From the NCBI GenBank assembly GCA_050949645.1, contig JBMNGC010000001.1, positions 682,001-746,000 of the forward strand: a stretch of DNA of 64,000 nt. Reading direction: 5' to 3'. How positions within the stretch are numbered: the first letter of the stretch is position 1; each line of letters begins with the position of its first letter. Shown in pieces: positions 33,393 to 42,646 of this stretch. Origin of the DNA: RUG369 sp050949645 (lineage in GTDB: Bacteria; Planctomycetota; Planctomycetia; Pirellulales; Thermoguttaceae). The notes beneath the pieces were generated by a model. The model was given only the letters and a program-made list of their open reading frames with translations. It did no database searches and was not told where the DNA came from. Made by a program: the position numbers and the translations under genes.

Positions 33393-34854
33393 GCAGTTCG
33401 AATCGCGCGTCGAAGTCCGAGAGGTAGGACGCGTGATCGAAGTAGGCGACGGTATTGCCCAAGTCTATGGTTTGTCCGGCGTTATGTCCGGCGAGATGCT
33501 TGAATTTCCGAACAACGTTATCGGACTGGCATTCAATCTTGAAGAAACGAGCGTAGGCGTCATTATTTTAGGCAACTACCTTGATATTCAAGAAGGGGAT
33601 GAAGTTCGCGCCACCGGCAGGCTTTTGCAGACCCCGGTCGGCGACGCCGTTCTCGGACGCGTCCTCGATCCTCTGGGAAATCCGCTCGACGGAAAAGGGC
33701 CTGTTGCGACAACTGAATATCGTTTTGTCGAAAGCCCCGCCCCTGGCGTTGCCGATCGTCAACCCGTCTATGAAGCTTTGCAGACCGGTATCAAAGCGAT
33801 TGACGCGATGACTCCGATTGGACGCGGACAGCGCGAGCTTATTATTGGAGACCGTAAAACTGGTAAGACGCAAATCGGAGTCGACGCCATCATTAACCAG
33901 AAGGGTACTGGCGTCAAATGTTTCTACGTGGCGATAGGTCAGAAAGACTCGACGGTAGCAGGCGTTATAGAAACTTTGCGTCAGCACGGCGCCATGGAGT
34001 ATACGACGGTTATCATCGCTGGCGCCAGCTCTCCCGCTCCATTGCAGTATATTGCGCCTTATGCCGGAACGGCGATGGCGGAATACTTTATGTATAAAGG
34101 CGAGCATGCTCTGATTATTTACGACGACCTTTCAAAACAAGCGGTCGCATACCGTCAGTTGTCGCTTTTGATGCGTCGTCCACCCGGGCGCGAGGCGTAT
34201 CCTGGCGACGTATTCTATTGCCACAGTCGTCTTCTCGAACGCAGCGCGAAGCTGTCTGACGAACTCGGCGGCGGGTCTCTCACGTCCCTTCCGATTGTTG
34301 AAACTCAGGAAGGCGAGGTTTCCGCGTATATTCCGACGAACGTGATTTCGATTACGGACGGTCAGATCTATCTCCAGCCGGACCTTTTTTTCCGAGGGCA
34401 GCGTCCTGCAATGAACGTTGGTATCTCGGTTTCCCGAGTCGGCGGTTCTGCGCAGATTCGTCCGATGAAACAAGTAGCCGGCGGTCTGCGACTCGACCTT
34501 GCGGCGTTCCGTGAACTTGAGGCGTTCGCGCAACTCGGTTCTGACCTCGACTCGGCGACGCAACATCGTTTGGATCGAGGTTATCGTATGAACCAACTCC
34601 TTATCCAGGGCGTGTGTCAGCCTCTCGACGTGATCGATCAGGTGCTAGTGATCTTCGCCGGTACCAAGGGACTCATTGACTCTATCCCCATCGATCAGGT
34701 GCGCGAATGGGAAAGGGAATTCCTTTCCTGGTTCCATCGCGAGAACCAACCTCTTTGGGACGAAATTAAGGCTTTACCCGGCGACATCGACGAAGAAACG
34801 TCTGAAAAGATCGTGGAAGCGATTAATGAATTCAACGAGAAATTCCTCGCCTAG
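33343..34854 (+). CDS. atpA: ATP synthase subunit alpha (F1)
   Basis: A 503-residue non-catalytic nucleotide-binding subunit. P-loop GDRKTGKT, the DD of IIYDDLSKQAVAYRQ, the family region RRPPGREAYPGDVFY and the arginine finger in SVSRVGGSAQ are all present. ATG 33343 has AGGAG; an upstream TTG would add five residues. The gene begins inside atpH. A 195-base spacer with two RNA hairpins separates it from atpG. Confidence 0.97.
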   Translation: MKFKADEIASIIQKEIEQFESRVEVREVGRVIEVGDGIAQVYGLSGVMSGEMLEFPNNVIGLAFNLEETSVGVIILGNYLDIQEGDEVRATGRLLQTPVGDAVLGRVLDPLGNPLDGKGPVATTEYRFVESPAPGVADRQPVYEALQTGIKAIDAMTPIGRGQRELIIGDRKTGKTQIGVDAIINQKGTGVKCFYVAIGQKDSTVAGVIETLRQHGAMEYTTVIIAGASSPAPLQYIAPYAGTAMAEYFMYKGEHALIIYDDLSKQAVAYRQLSLLMRRPPGREAYPGDVFYCHSRLLERSAKLSDELGGGSLTSLPIVETQEGEVSAYIPTNVISITDGQIYLQPDLFFRGQRPAMNVGISVSRVGGSAQIRPMKQVAGGLRLDLAAFRELEAFAQLGSDLDSATQHRLDRGYRMNQLLIQGVCQPLDVIDQVLVIFAGTKGLIDSIPIDQVREWEREFLSWFHRENQPLWDEIKALPGDIDEETSEKIVEAINEFNEKFLA

Positions 34855-34927
34855 TCGGTGAAATAAATAAGCTGTACGGAAGTCTACGAGACCATAATTA
34901 CCAGAGTTCCCAAGAATTTTCCGTAAA

Positions 34928-34964
34928 GGTCTCGAACTGCGTCGCAAAGTCGCGGTTCGGGACC
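34928..34964 (+). other. Strong RNA hairpin between atpA and atpG
   Basis: GGTCTCGAACTGCG (34928-34941) pairs along all 14 positions with CGCGGTTCGGGACC (34951-34964), with two G-U pairs and a 9-base loop. A second hairpin, CTTCTGA/TCAGGAG (34976-34992), follows. There is no T run, so it is not a standard terminator; a processing or stability element is more likely. Confidence 0.75.
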
Positions 34965-35049
34965 TCCTTCCGACACTTCTGAGTTTCAGGAGTCGCGTTT
35001 TGAGGACGTTGCTCTTGACAGAACGATAACTAACTGATCGACAGATTCC

Positions 35050-35934
35050 ATGGCAAAAGCAAGAACGCTCGAAAAGCGTCGAAAATCGATTAAGAACATT
35101 CGCAAGATTACGCGAACGATGGAGCTGGCGTCAACGGCTCAGTTTCGTCGAGCAATGGAACGTGCGGTTGCTGCGGACGCCTACGTGAAGAGAATTAACC
35201 GACTTGCGTGCGATCTTGCGAAAGGGGATCATAAAATTGAGCATCCGTTGCTTGCGGAACGAAAGTCGACGAAGAAAGCCGTACTCATAGTCTTAACCGC
35301 AAACCGTGGGCTGTGCGCAGGCTATAATTCTGGAGTTTTACGCGCCGGAACTGCACGTCTAGAGGAACTTCGGGAGGCATACGAAGAAATCGAGCTCTTC
35401 GTGTCAGGCAAACGCGGCATTTCTCACCTCAAGTATCATGGGTACGAGATAGCGCGCACTTATACCCACTTCAATCATAGGCCTTCTTATGAAGAAGCGC
35501 TCGTCATTGCGGACGAGATGCTCAACCGTTACAGGATAGGTGAGATCGATCGCTTCGACGTGGCTTACTCGAAATTTGAGACTTTATCGAAGCAATATCC
35601 GACTGTAGAGACGCTTCTTCCCCTTCCGGTCTTTGCTACAGAAGGCGACGAAAGCGGCGACGGTAGCTCTGCTGCGCTCGATTACGAGTTTCTGCCGTCC
35701 CCGCAGAGCATTCTCGAAGAGATCGTTCCGTATGCCTTCAAAGTTAAGTTTTTTAAAACTCTCCTGGATGCGGCGGTGAGCGAGCAGGTCGCGCGTATGA
35801 TAGCGATGAAAGCCGCAACAGACAACGCAGATCAGATGATCTCCACCTTGACGTCCGCGTACAACCGCGCTCGACAATCTCAAATCACCAACGAGATTAT
35901 TGAGGTTATCAGCGGCGCGAGCGCGTTGCAGTAA
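35050..35934 (+). CDS. atpG: ATP synthase subunit gamma (F1 shaft)
   Basis: A 294-residue central-shaft subunit. The N-terminal helix RRKSIKNIRKITRTMELAST and the C-terminal helix ATDNADQMISTLTSAYNRAR, ITNEIIEVISGASAL are diagnostic, with LTANRGLCAGYN in the middle. Length fits the family. It starts with ATG 35050 after the structured atpA-atpG spacer and is followed by 155 bases before atpD, which contain only short inverted repeats. Confidence 0.96.
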   Translation: MAKARTLEKRRKSIKNIRKITRTMELASTAQFRRAMERAVAADAYVKRINRLACDLAKGDHKIEHPLLAERKSTKKAVLIVLTANRGLCAGYNSGVLRAGTARLEELREAYEEIELFVSGKRGISHLKYHGYEIARTYTHFNHRPSYEEALVIADEMLNRYRIGEIDRFDVAYSKFETLSKQYPTVETLLPLPVFATEGDESGDGSSAALDYEFLPSPQSILEEIVPYAFKVKFFKTLLDAAVSEQVARMIAMKAATDNADQMISTLTSAYNRARQSQITNEIIEVISGASALQ

Positions 35935-36089
35935 CAGAAACGCGGCTCTCGTAACTCGCCTGCGAGGGACGCATTTGATTTGAAATCAATATCCACTTCT
36001 ATATCAGCAGGAGGTTTCCTCGCGACGGAAGCTGTGCCCTTTCGCAAAGACACGATTCTGTCGCATCGAGACCGGAGCGCCATAGACTT

Positions 36090-37544
36090 ATGAACCAAAA
36101 CGATAAAAAAATTGGTCGCATTACACAGGTAATCGGCTCTACGTTTGACGCAGAGTTCGTTGAAGGCTATTTGCCTGCCATTTACAACGCAGTGAAGATT
36201 AATTACGACCTGGAGACGGTTAAGATTAATCTTACGGGCGAGGTTCAGCAACACCTTCCTGGCGGTCGTGTTCGTTGCGTTGCTCTTGGCAGTACCGACG
36301 GTCTTGTTCGTGGAATGGAATGCGTCGATACAGGCGCTCCGATCTCGGTTCCTGTCGGCAAACAGACGCTCGGTCGCGTTTTCAATCTTCTTGGGGAGCC
36401 AATTGACAGGCAAGGGCCAGTGGAAGCGACGGAGTACCGTCCGATTCACCGCGACTCTCCGAAGGTTGCTGAGCTTGCTACAACCTCGGCGATCTTTGAA
36501 ACCGGCATTAAGGTCATCGACCTTTTGACGCCTTTTGTGCGTGGCGGTAAAGCGGGTCTTTTCGGCGGCGCGGGCATTGGCAAAACGGTAATTATTCAGG
36601 AACTTATCGCGCGTATTGCGGGCGCGCATGGCGGCTCTTCTGTTTTTGCCGGCGTCGGCGAACGCACACGTGAGGGAAACGACCTCTGGCGCGAAATGCA
36701 AGAGGCGAAGATTGGCGACACGGGTCGATCTGTTCTAGATCAGACAACGATGGTCTTTGGTCAGATGAACGAACCCCCCGGAGCTCGTCTTCGCGTTGCG
36801 CTTTCAGCGCTGACGATGGCGGAATACTTCCGCGACGATCTTGGTTCAGACGTTTTGCTTTTCGTCGACAACATCTTCCGCTTCTCGCAGGCAGGCTCCG
36901 AAGTTTCCGCGCTTTTGGGACGTATGCCGTCTGCGGTCGGTTATCAGCCGACGCTCGCGTCTGAAATGGGCGCTTTACAGGAACGTATTGCGACGACGAA
37001 TCGCGGCGCCATCACGTCGGTGCAGGCGGTCTACGTTCCCGCAGACGACCCGACCGACCCCGCCCCGGCGACTGCTTTCGGTCAGCTTGACGCGTTCGTG
37101 TACCTTGAACGCTCCATTTCCGAAAAAGGTATATATCCAGCGGTCGACCCTCTCGCTTCTTCCAGCCGAATTCTCGATCCTCAGTACGTCGGCGAAGAAC
37201 ACTATGCGTGCGCTCGTCGAGTTCAGCAGATGCTCCAGAGGTACCGAGAACTGCAAGATATCATTGCGATTTTAGGCGTCGACGAGCTCAGTGAAGACGA
37301 TAAACTGGTAGTTCATCGCGCGCGGCGAATTGAACGATTTCTGTCGCAACCATTCCTCGTTGCGGAAGTCTTTACCGGCAAACCCGGCGAAATCACACCC
37401 CTTAAGGATACCATTCGCTCCTTTAACGAGATTTGCGATGGAAAATGGGATCATCTCCCTGAACAGGCGTTCCTTTATGTCGGTTCTGTCGAGCAGGCGG
37501 CAGAACAGGCGGAACAGATGGGCGCCGCGACTAGCAAGGAATGA
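36090..37544 (+). CDS. atpD: ATP synthase subunit beta (F1, catalytic)
   Basis: A 484-residue catalytic subunit. P-loop GGAGIGKT, the GERTREGNDL motif with the catalytic Glu, Walker B LLFVDNIFRFSQAGSEVSAL, the DELSEDD of the DELSEED region (VDELSEDDKLVV) and the GRMPSAVGYQPTL stretch are present. Length is usual (460-485). The spacing and order after atpG follow the common bacterial operon. Confidence 0.97.
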   Translation: MNQNDKKIGRITQVIGSTFDAEFVEGYLPAIYNAVKINYDLETVKINLTGEVQQHLPGGRVRCVALGSTDGLVRGMECVDTGAPISVPVGKQTLGRVFNLLGEPIDRQGPVEATEYRPIHRDSPKVAELATTSAIFETGIKVIDLLTPFVRGGKAGLFGGAGIGKTVIIQELIARIAGAHGGSSVFAGVGERTREGNDLWREMQEAKIGDTGRSVLDQTTMVFGQMNEPPGARLRVALSALTMAEYFRDDLGSDVLLFVDNIFRFSQAGSEVSALLGRMPSAVGYQPTLASEMGALQERIATTNRGAITSVQAVYVPADDPTDPAPATAFGQLDAFVYLERSISEKGIYPAVDPLASSSRILDPQYVGEEHYACARRVQQMLQRYRELQDIIAILGVDELSEDDKLVVHRARRIERFLSQPFLVAEVFTGKPGEITPLKDTIRSFNEICDGKWDHLPEQAFLYVGSVEQAAEQAEQMGAATSKE

Positions 37545-37637
37545 TAGACTGACGACGTCGAATTCGGATGCGCGGCGCGAAGTTTTGCGCCTGCGCGTTT
37601 CCTTCCGGATTTGAGCTCTGATTTAAGGATGAAAAGC

Positions 37638-38048
37638 ATGAAGTGCGTCGCGATTACGCCCGAGAAAACAGTGTTCGATCAGGAAGTCAAGTTTGTTGTC
37701 GTGCCACTTTACGACGGCGAGTACGGCGTCGGCGCCAACCACTCTCCCGTTGTCGGTCGACTTGGCGTGGGTGAGTTGCGCTTAACATTGGCTGACAAAT
37801 CGATGGAACATTGGTACGTCGAAGGAGGTTTTGTCGAAGTTGCGAACAACGTCGTCACTCTTTTAACGAATCGAGCGTGCAAACTCCAAACACTGGATCT
37901 TCGTGAAGCTCGGAAAGAGTTTGCCGACGCGCGCGCCCTTCCTTCAAATACTCCTGAGCTTACAGAAATCAAGATTGAAACGGTCGATCGCGCTCGCGCG
38001 AAGCTCCGTGCGGCGGAGAAGGCGCGGCAACTAGGCTTGAATAAGTGA
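37638..38048 (+). CDS. atpC: ATP synthase subunit epsilon (F1)
   Basis: A 136-residue subunit coupling the shaft to the c-ring and modulating ATPase activity. The N-terminal beta-sandwich has GEYGVGANHSPVVGRLGVGE and YVEGGFVEVANNVVTLL, and the C-terminal part has two helices. The start ATG 37638 has AAGGA at 37624-37628; ATG 37629 and TTG 37611 are in the same frame. It is the last gene of the atp operon; no clear terminator follows before the MBL-fold gene. Confidence 0.92.
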   Translation: MKCVAITPEKTVFDQEVKFVVVPLYDGEYGVGANHSPVVGRLGVGELRLTLADKSMEHWYVEGGFVEVANNVVTLLTNRACKLQTLDLREARKEFADARALPSNTPELTEIKIETVDRARAKLRAAEKARQLGLNK

Positions 38049-38145
38049 ATTTCACGAACGTTTTATATTTTGAAACAATAACAAATATCTTTGCATTGGA
38101 CGGATCAATGTTTGCAGTTGACACGCGGGTATTGCGCATGTCGGA

Positions 38146-39354
38146 GTGAAGTTGAACGGTGTGATTTCTGCGACTATGAAAATGGATTCGGCTGTAATGC
38201 AAACTCGGAGCATTGAAGTCTTTAGAGACAGTGCGACGGTTTGCGAGTCTGTTCGCCAGTTCCAGACCAGGAATGGCGTCGGTTATCAGATCAAGATGCG
38301 AGTTTTACCGTATCTTTATGGTTTTGTCTATCTAGCGCCCCTTGACGACTGCGAGTGGCTCCTCATCGATTCCGGCTGTGGCGACGACGATGCATTTGCT
38401 GATCTTGAGTCAGCGTTCCGCGCGATACGTGAAGAATTTGACTCGTCTTTTGCGCCTGAAAGAATTCGTTGTATCTGCTTAACTCACGCACACATCGATC
38501 ATTTTGGCGGCGTTCACGAGTTGAAACGACGCACTAACGCTGAAGTTGCAGTGCATGCGCTTGAAAGCCGTCTTGTTGAAAGGTACGACGAGGTCGCGCG
38601 CGTTGAAAACTGCCGATATACGTATTTCCTCCTCGAATCGGGGGTCCCCTCGGAGCTTGTCGAGTCTGTCCTTGACGGCTTTGGGTTCCGACCTGGACGC
38701 GCGAAGCACACGCCGGTCGACCGCATTCTGTATGGCGGCGAGACGATCGGACCTTTGCAAACCGTTTATCTACCTGGACATAGCCCTGGACATTTGGCGT
38801 ATCTTTGCGGCGATATAATTTTTTCCGGCGATCTGCTCCTTTCAAAGACCTGTTCTCAGATCTGGCCGGAGAGAATGACTCCGAAAACTGGCGTCCTCAC
38901 GTACGTCAGATCGCTTCTAAAGTTAAAACAAATAGCGCTTGACTATGAAAAACGCAATTGCAAGAAATTGGTTGCGTTGCCGTCTCATGAAGAACCTATC
39001 TTCAATATTCCAGAACGAGTTGACAAAGCGTTACGCTTGATGGAACGGCGTAACTCAAGGCTTTTAAAGATTTTTGACGAGGCAGAGACTCCTTCAACTC
39101 TTTGGGAGATATCGCCTCGAATGTATTGGAGCGGTCGTCCACACCGTGAGTTTTTTGCTCTCAGCGATATTGCGAGTCGCGTTGAACTTTTTCAGCAGTT
39201 TAACCTTTTAAAAATTGCTAATCCCGAGTCTTTGAGCTATTCGAACCATGCAATTCGATACTCGAGGTCACTTTCCAATGCAGAAGCGGCTAAAAATACT
39301 ATCAAGCAGGTCGTCAGTATGCAGCTGACCTGTGATGAGCCCGATTTGATTTAG
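38146..39354 (+). CDS. Metallo-beta-lactamase fold hydrolase
   Basis: A protein of about 402 residues with an MBL fold: THAHIDHFGG binds zinc, with later ligands His in PGHSPGHLAYL, Asp in FSGDLLL and His in LPSHEEP. The C-terminal third is helical and looks like the helical tail found in LACTB2/RNase-Z-like MBL proteins. The substrate is not predictable. The start is uncertain: GTG 38146 is open but poorly supported, and ATG 38176, 38182 or 38197 are alternatives. Its last 29 codons overlap the 3' end of mnmE on the opposite strand. Confidence 0.82.
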   Translation: MKLNGVISATMKMDSAVMQTRSIEVFRDSATVCESVRQFQTRNGVGYQIKMRVLPYLYGFVYLAPLDDCEWLLIDSGCGDDDAFADLESAFRAIREEFDSSFAPERIRCICLTHAHIDHFGGVHELKRRTNAEVAVHALESRLVERYDEVARVENCRYTYFLLESGVPSELVESVLDGFGFRPGRAKHTPVDRILYGGETIGPLQTVYLPGHSPGHLAYLCGDIIFSGDLLLSKTCSQIWPERMTPKTGVLTYVRSLLKLKQIALDYEKRNCKKLVALPSHEEPIFNIPERVDKALRLMERRNSRLLKIFDEAETPSTLWEISPRMYWSGRPHREFFALSDIASRVELFQQFNLLKIANPESLSYSNHAIRYSRSLSNAEAAKNTIKQVVSMQLTCDEPDLI

Positions 39355-40707
39355 CGCTAGTCGCAATTCAGACGCAACGAGCGATTCGTCGCAGAGCGCC
39401 TCGTTGTCCAAGAGCGAAAGAGCCGCCTCGAGCGATTCTTGGGCGCCGCGCAACGACTCTTGGCAACGCAACGCCGTAGACGGAACAACTTCGCTGTTTT
39501 TCGTTTCTAATTGAAGTTTCTCAGCGATCTGATAACCGAGACTTTTGATTCCGAACCCTGTTGTTGCCGAAGTTTTGAGGATGTTATCGCGAGTCAGGAT
39601 TGAGTCGGATCTGTCGCTTTTCGTAATGACGTCGAGAATTTTTTTGTCGCTGATTTCCGCCGTTTCTTCCAGAATCTTCGCTCGCGTCTTCGGCGACTCG
39701 AAACACCGGACGACAAGTTCCGTTTGATCCAGCGCGCGAAGCAACGCAAATTGCGCGAGCTCCCGCGGAGCAGACGTCGTACTTTGCGAATTTTCTGCAA
39801 GTATCTCTTTTTCGAATCCTGCCGAATCAACCAGCGTAAAGCGAACGCCGTCGATTTCGAATTCAGCTTCCAGATAGTCGCGCGTTGTGCCTGCAATTTC
39901 TGACACGAGCGCTTTGCCAGAAGTTCTGCCGTTGAATTTGTCGACAAGAGCGTTGAAAAGAGAACTTTTTCCAACGTTGGGTCGACCAATGAGCGTCACT
40001 CTGGGAAAGCGGTCATGCGAAAGTTGCGTTTTGGCGTTTCTCAGCGTTGATTTTACTTCGTCGAGCGCGGCTCTAAGCTTGTCTCGGACTTCTGCGAAAG
40101 AAATAAATTCAATGTCTTCGTCAGTAAAATCAAATCCTGCCTCAAGTTCTGTCAAAACGTTGAGGAGCTGATTTCGCAGATCGGCAAATCTTCGCGAGAG
40201 TGTTCCTGATAATTGCAAGAGCGCGTTTTTTAATTCTCTATCAGAGGAAGCCTCGATTGCGCCGAGAATCGCCTCCGCTTGGGTAAGGTCGAGACGCCCG
40301 TTTAAAAATGCCCTAAGCGTGAATTCACCTCGCTCAGCAAGTCTGGCGAGTCCCGTCGAGCAGATCGACCGAATCGCCGCATTGAGAATCGGCGCTGAGC
40401 CAGGCAGATGCAGTTCGACTGCCTGCTCGCCGGTAAAGCCGCGTCCTTTCGGCCAATAGAATAGCGCGCATCTGACGGTTCTAAACGGCCTTTCGGAGCC
40501 CCATGGCTTAAATTGTCCTTCAACAATGCACGGGGCGTCGACGTTTTTCAGAGTAAATGTTTCACCAGAGAATAGTCTGTCATCTGAACCTGGAAGAAAG
40601 TACATTGTCGCTGCGTCGAGCGCAGTATTTCCAGAAAGACGGACAATTCCTCTAGACGCGCTGCCCTGCGCGGTCGTCTGCGCGATGATTGTGTCGTCGG
40701 CGTGCAT
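39268..40707 (-). CDS. mnmE: tRNA modification GTPase MnmE
   Basis: With MnmG, forms (carboxymethylaminomethyl)uridine at the wobble position of certain tRNAs. The 479-residue protein has the N-terminal folate-binding domain (DTIIAQTT, GIVRLSG), a helical domain, the inserted Ras-like G domain (G1 GRPNVGKSS at about 241-249, DSAG for G3, TKSD for G4) and the C-terminal FCIGK with the catalytic Cys. It is 35 bases downstream of the OleC-like gene, so probably co-transcribed with it. Its tail is antisense to the end of the MBL-fold gene. Confidence 0.95.
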   Translation of the reverse strand: MHADDTIIAQTTAQGSASRGIVRLSGNTALDAATMYFLPGSDDRLFSGETFTLKNVDAPCIVEGQFKPWGSERPFRTVRCALFYWPKGRGFTGEQAVELHLPGSAPILNAAIRSICSTGLARLAERGEFTLRAFLNGRLDLTQAEAILGAIEASSDRELKNALLQLSGTLSRRFADLRNQLLNVLTELEAGFDFTDEDIEFISFAEVRDKLRAALDEVKSTLRNAKTQLSHDRFPRVTLIGRPNVGKSSLFNALVDKFNGRTSGKALVSEIAGTTRDYLEAEFEIDGVRFTLVDSAGFEKEILAENSQSTTSAPRELAQFALLRALDQTELVVRCFESPKTRAKILEETAEISDKKILDVITKSDRSDSILTRDNILKTSATTGFGIKSLGYQIAEKLQLETKNSEVVPSTALRCQESLRGAQESLEAALSLLDNEALCDESLVASELRLALNQIGLITGQLHTDDLLDSIFSRFCIGK

Positions 40708-40742
40708 TGATAAAGTTTTTTCCTTGAAATAATTACGTTACG

Positions 40743-42518
40743 TTATCCCTTAATCGGCGCGTTTGCTAATGGGATTGTTTTTCCCTGTAGCTTAGCGGTA
40801 GCCCATTCGGAAAGGAGTTCGCGGTTGATTTTGGCGTTGTGCCGTACGTCAACGGGCAAATTCTTGCAGATAAACACTTTGTCGATCGACGAAGTGAGGG
40901 GCGATTTTTTTAGAAGTTGCAAAACTTCCCGCTTGAGTTTTTCTTCTTCATCGGAAGTCTTCAGTTGGGCGTCGAGTTCAGGTTCAACGACCATGGCGGG
41001 CTCTTTCCAGATAGAACGGAATTTTTGAGCGCGTTTATCTACGTCTTTGGGTTCTTTAAAGTCTCTGGAAAGGGGAACGCCGACGAGGGCTGAACGAAAA
41101 ACTTTTGGCGATTCGTTTGATATTGCCTCGCATGGGATGGAAAACATCGGTCCATGCGGCGTTTCAACACGATGGGATTTGCGGCCGCAGAACCAGAAAC
41201 GATCCCGATCGTCAAAATACCCGACGTCGCCGACGCGCCGCCAGATTTGCCCGTTTTCACCTTCGATGAGTGTCAGCGCGTTTGCCTCGACTCGTGTGAC
41301 GTATCGCGGCGAACATTGCGGTCCTGAAACGAGCAGTTCGCCGATTTGTCCGTCTGGAAGCTCTTCAACGTCCGCAAGGCGCGGAATCGGTTCGTCGGTA
41401 ACCGGGATGATCTTATGTTCGAGCGGAGGATCAAAAAATTTTCCAACGCAGACGCCTTTGCCTTGACGCGTCGCCAGGGATGTTTCTTCAAGCACTTCTC
41501 GCGACTCGATTGAGGCAAGCGGCAGCGATTCAGTGGCGCCATAGGGGGTGACTATATTCGCGTCGTCTGGAAGAATCTTGCGCAGATTGCGTAGAAGCTC
41601 GAAAGAGACGGGCGCGCCGGCAATCGCAGTACTTTTAAGCGTTTCGATCTTCAAGTTGTTTTTCAGACAATATCGAGCGACTCGATTCCATAGCGCAGGC
41701 GATCCAAATGCCTGAGTAATTTTCCAATCGTTGGCGGCTTCAAGGAATAACTCTGGATTAACGGAACCAGGTTTTGTTGTATCCATGTCGGGAATGACAG
41801 CAGTCATGCCCATTCCGGCGTCGAATAATCCGAAGAAGGGGAATCCAACAAGATCAACGGCGCCTGGCTTAATGTTGAGACGCTTCGTAATTTCTTCAAC
41901 TTGCGTCTTAAACATCCGATAGGTGTAAAGGACGCCCTTGGCAACGCCGGTGCTTCCGCTCGTGAAGATGATCGCAGCGGGGTCGTCCAGTCGCGTTTTT
42001 GGATCCTCCGGCTTAATGAAGGGACCCTTGCGAAGTTTATCGAGCGTGAGTCCGCAAAGAAAAAGACTTTTGCCGACGATCAGGTTATATTTAGCGTTGG
42101 GAAACCAGCGTCGATAAAGAATCCTGGCATACTGTGCCTCCGGAATTCCAACGAATCCGTCAGGATTGGCCTCTTTGAGGCATGCGAGCATACGTCTGAC
42201 GCCCATGCCCGGGTCGATAAGAACAAGCGTTGCGCCGAGTTTGTAGAGGGCAAAGACAAGCGTGATGAAATCTATTCCCTGGCGGACCATGAGGACGAGA
42301 CGCATTTGGGGTGTAACGCCTTTTTTCTGCAGTCCCGCGGCAATTTGATCGGAATCGCGATCAAGCTCTGCAAAGGTTACTGTCTTATATTCTCGCTTTC
42401 CATTGGCGTCGCGTTTGGCTTTTTTACCTTTGAACATAGGTTCGGCAATCGCGATTAAGTCGGGGAATTCCCGCGCCATTTGAGTTAAAAGTTCTGCAAT
42501 ATTATAAAATGACGACAT
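40743..42518 (-). CDS. OleC-like/acyl-CoA-ligase family adenylating enzyme
   Basis: A 591-residue AMP-binding enzyme that would activate a fatty or hydroxy acid. The nucleotide loop IIFTSGSTGVAKGVL, the YGATES motif and RRVGDVGYFDDRDRFWFCGR are intact. The sequence type (the LVLIDPGMGVRRMLACL region, and VETPHGPMFSIPCE toward the C terminus) is that of OleC, the olefin beta-lactone synthetase, rather than classical FadD. OleA, OleB and OleD, its usual partners, are not in the window. ATG 42518 is chosen; the frame runs 12 codons further upstream without support. Confidence 0.85.
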   Translation of the reverse strand: MSSFYNIAELLTQMAREFPDLIAIAEPMFKGKKAKRDANGKREYKTVTFAELDRDSDQIAAGLQKKGVTPQMRLVLMVRQGIDFITLVFALYKLGATLVLIDPGMGVRRMLACLKEANPDGFVGIPEAQYARILYRRWFPNAKYNLIVGKSLFLCGLTLDKLRKGPFIKPEDPKTRLDDPAAIIFTSGSTGVAKGVLYTYRMFKTQVEEITKRLNIKPGAVDLVGFPFFGLFDAGMGMTAVIPDMDTTKPGSVNPELFLEAANDWKITQAFGSPALWNRVARYCLKNNLKIETLKSTAIAGAPVSFELLRNLRKILPDDANIVTPYGATESLPLASIESREVLEETSLATRQGKGVCVGKFFDPPLEHKIIPVTDEPIPRLADVEELPDGQIGELLVSGPQCSPRYVTRVEANALTLIEGENGQIWRRVGDVGYFDDRDRFWFCGRKSHRVETPHGPMFSIPCEAISNESPKVFRSALVGVPLSRDFKEPKDVDKRAQKFRSIWKEPAMVVEPELDAQLKTSDEEEKLKREVLQLLKKSPLTSSIDKVFICKNLPVDVRHNAKINRELLSEWATAKLQGKTIPLANAPIKG

Positions 42519-42555
42519 AATTTCACTCGGAAAACGAGCCTGACAGTAACGCAAT

Positions 42556-42596
42556 GAAAAAGAACGCCCCTGGCGTTACGTAAACCAGGGACGTTC
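42556..42596 (-). terminator. Terminator of the ThuA gene
   Basis: On the minus strand GAACGTCCCTGG (42596-42585) pairs with CCAGGGGCGTTC (42573-42562) with one G-U pair and is followed by a TTTTT run. It separates ThuA from the OleC-like gene. Confidence 0.85.
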
Positions 42597-42646
42597 CTCT
42601 TATTCTACCAGTTCAAAGTGATCGGAGAAGAGCCGAACTCAACTGA

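Noticed and set aside
35880..36701. 273-codon minus-strand frame opposite atpG/atpD
   Set aside because: It spans the junction of two highly conserved ATP synthase genes; random basic composition, no motif.
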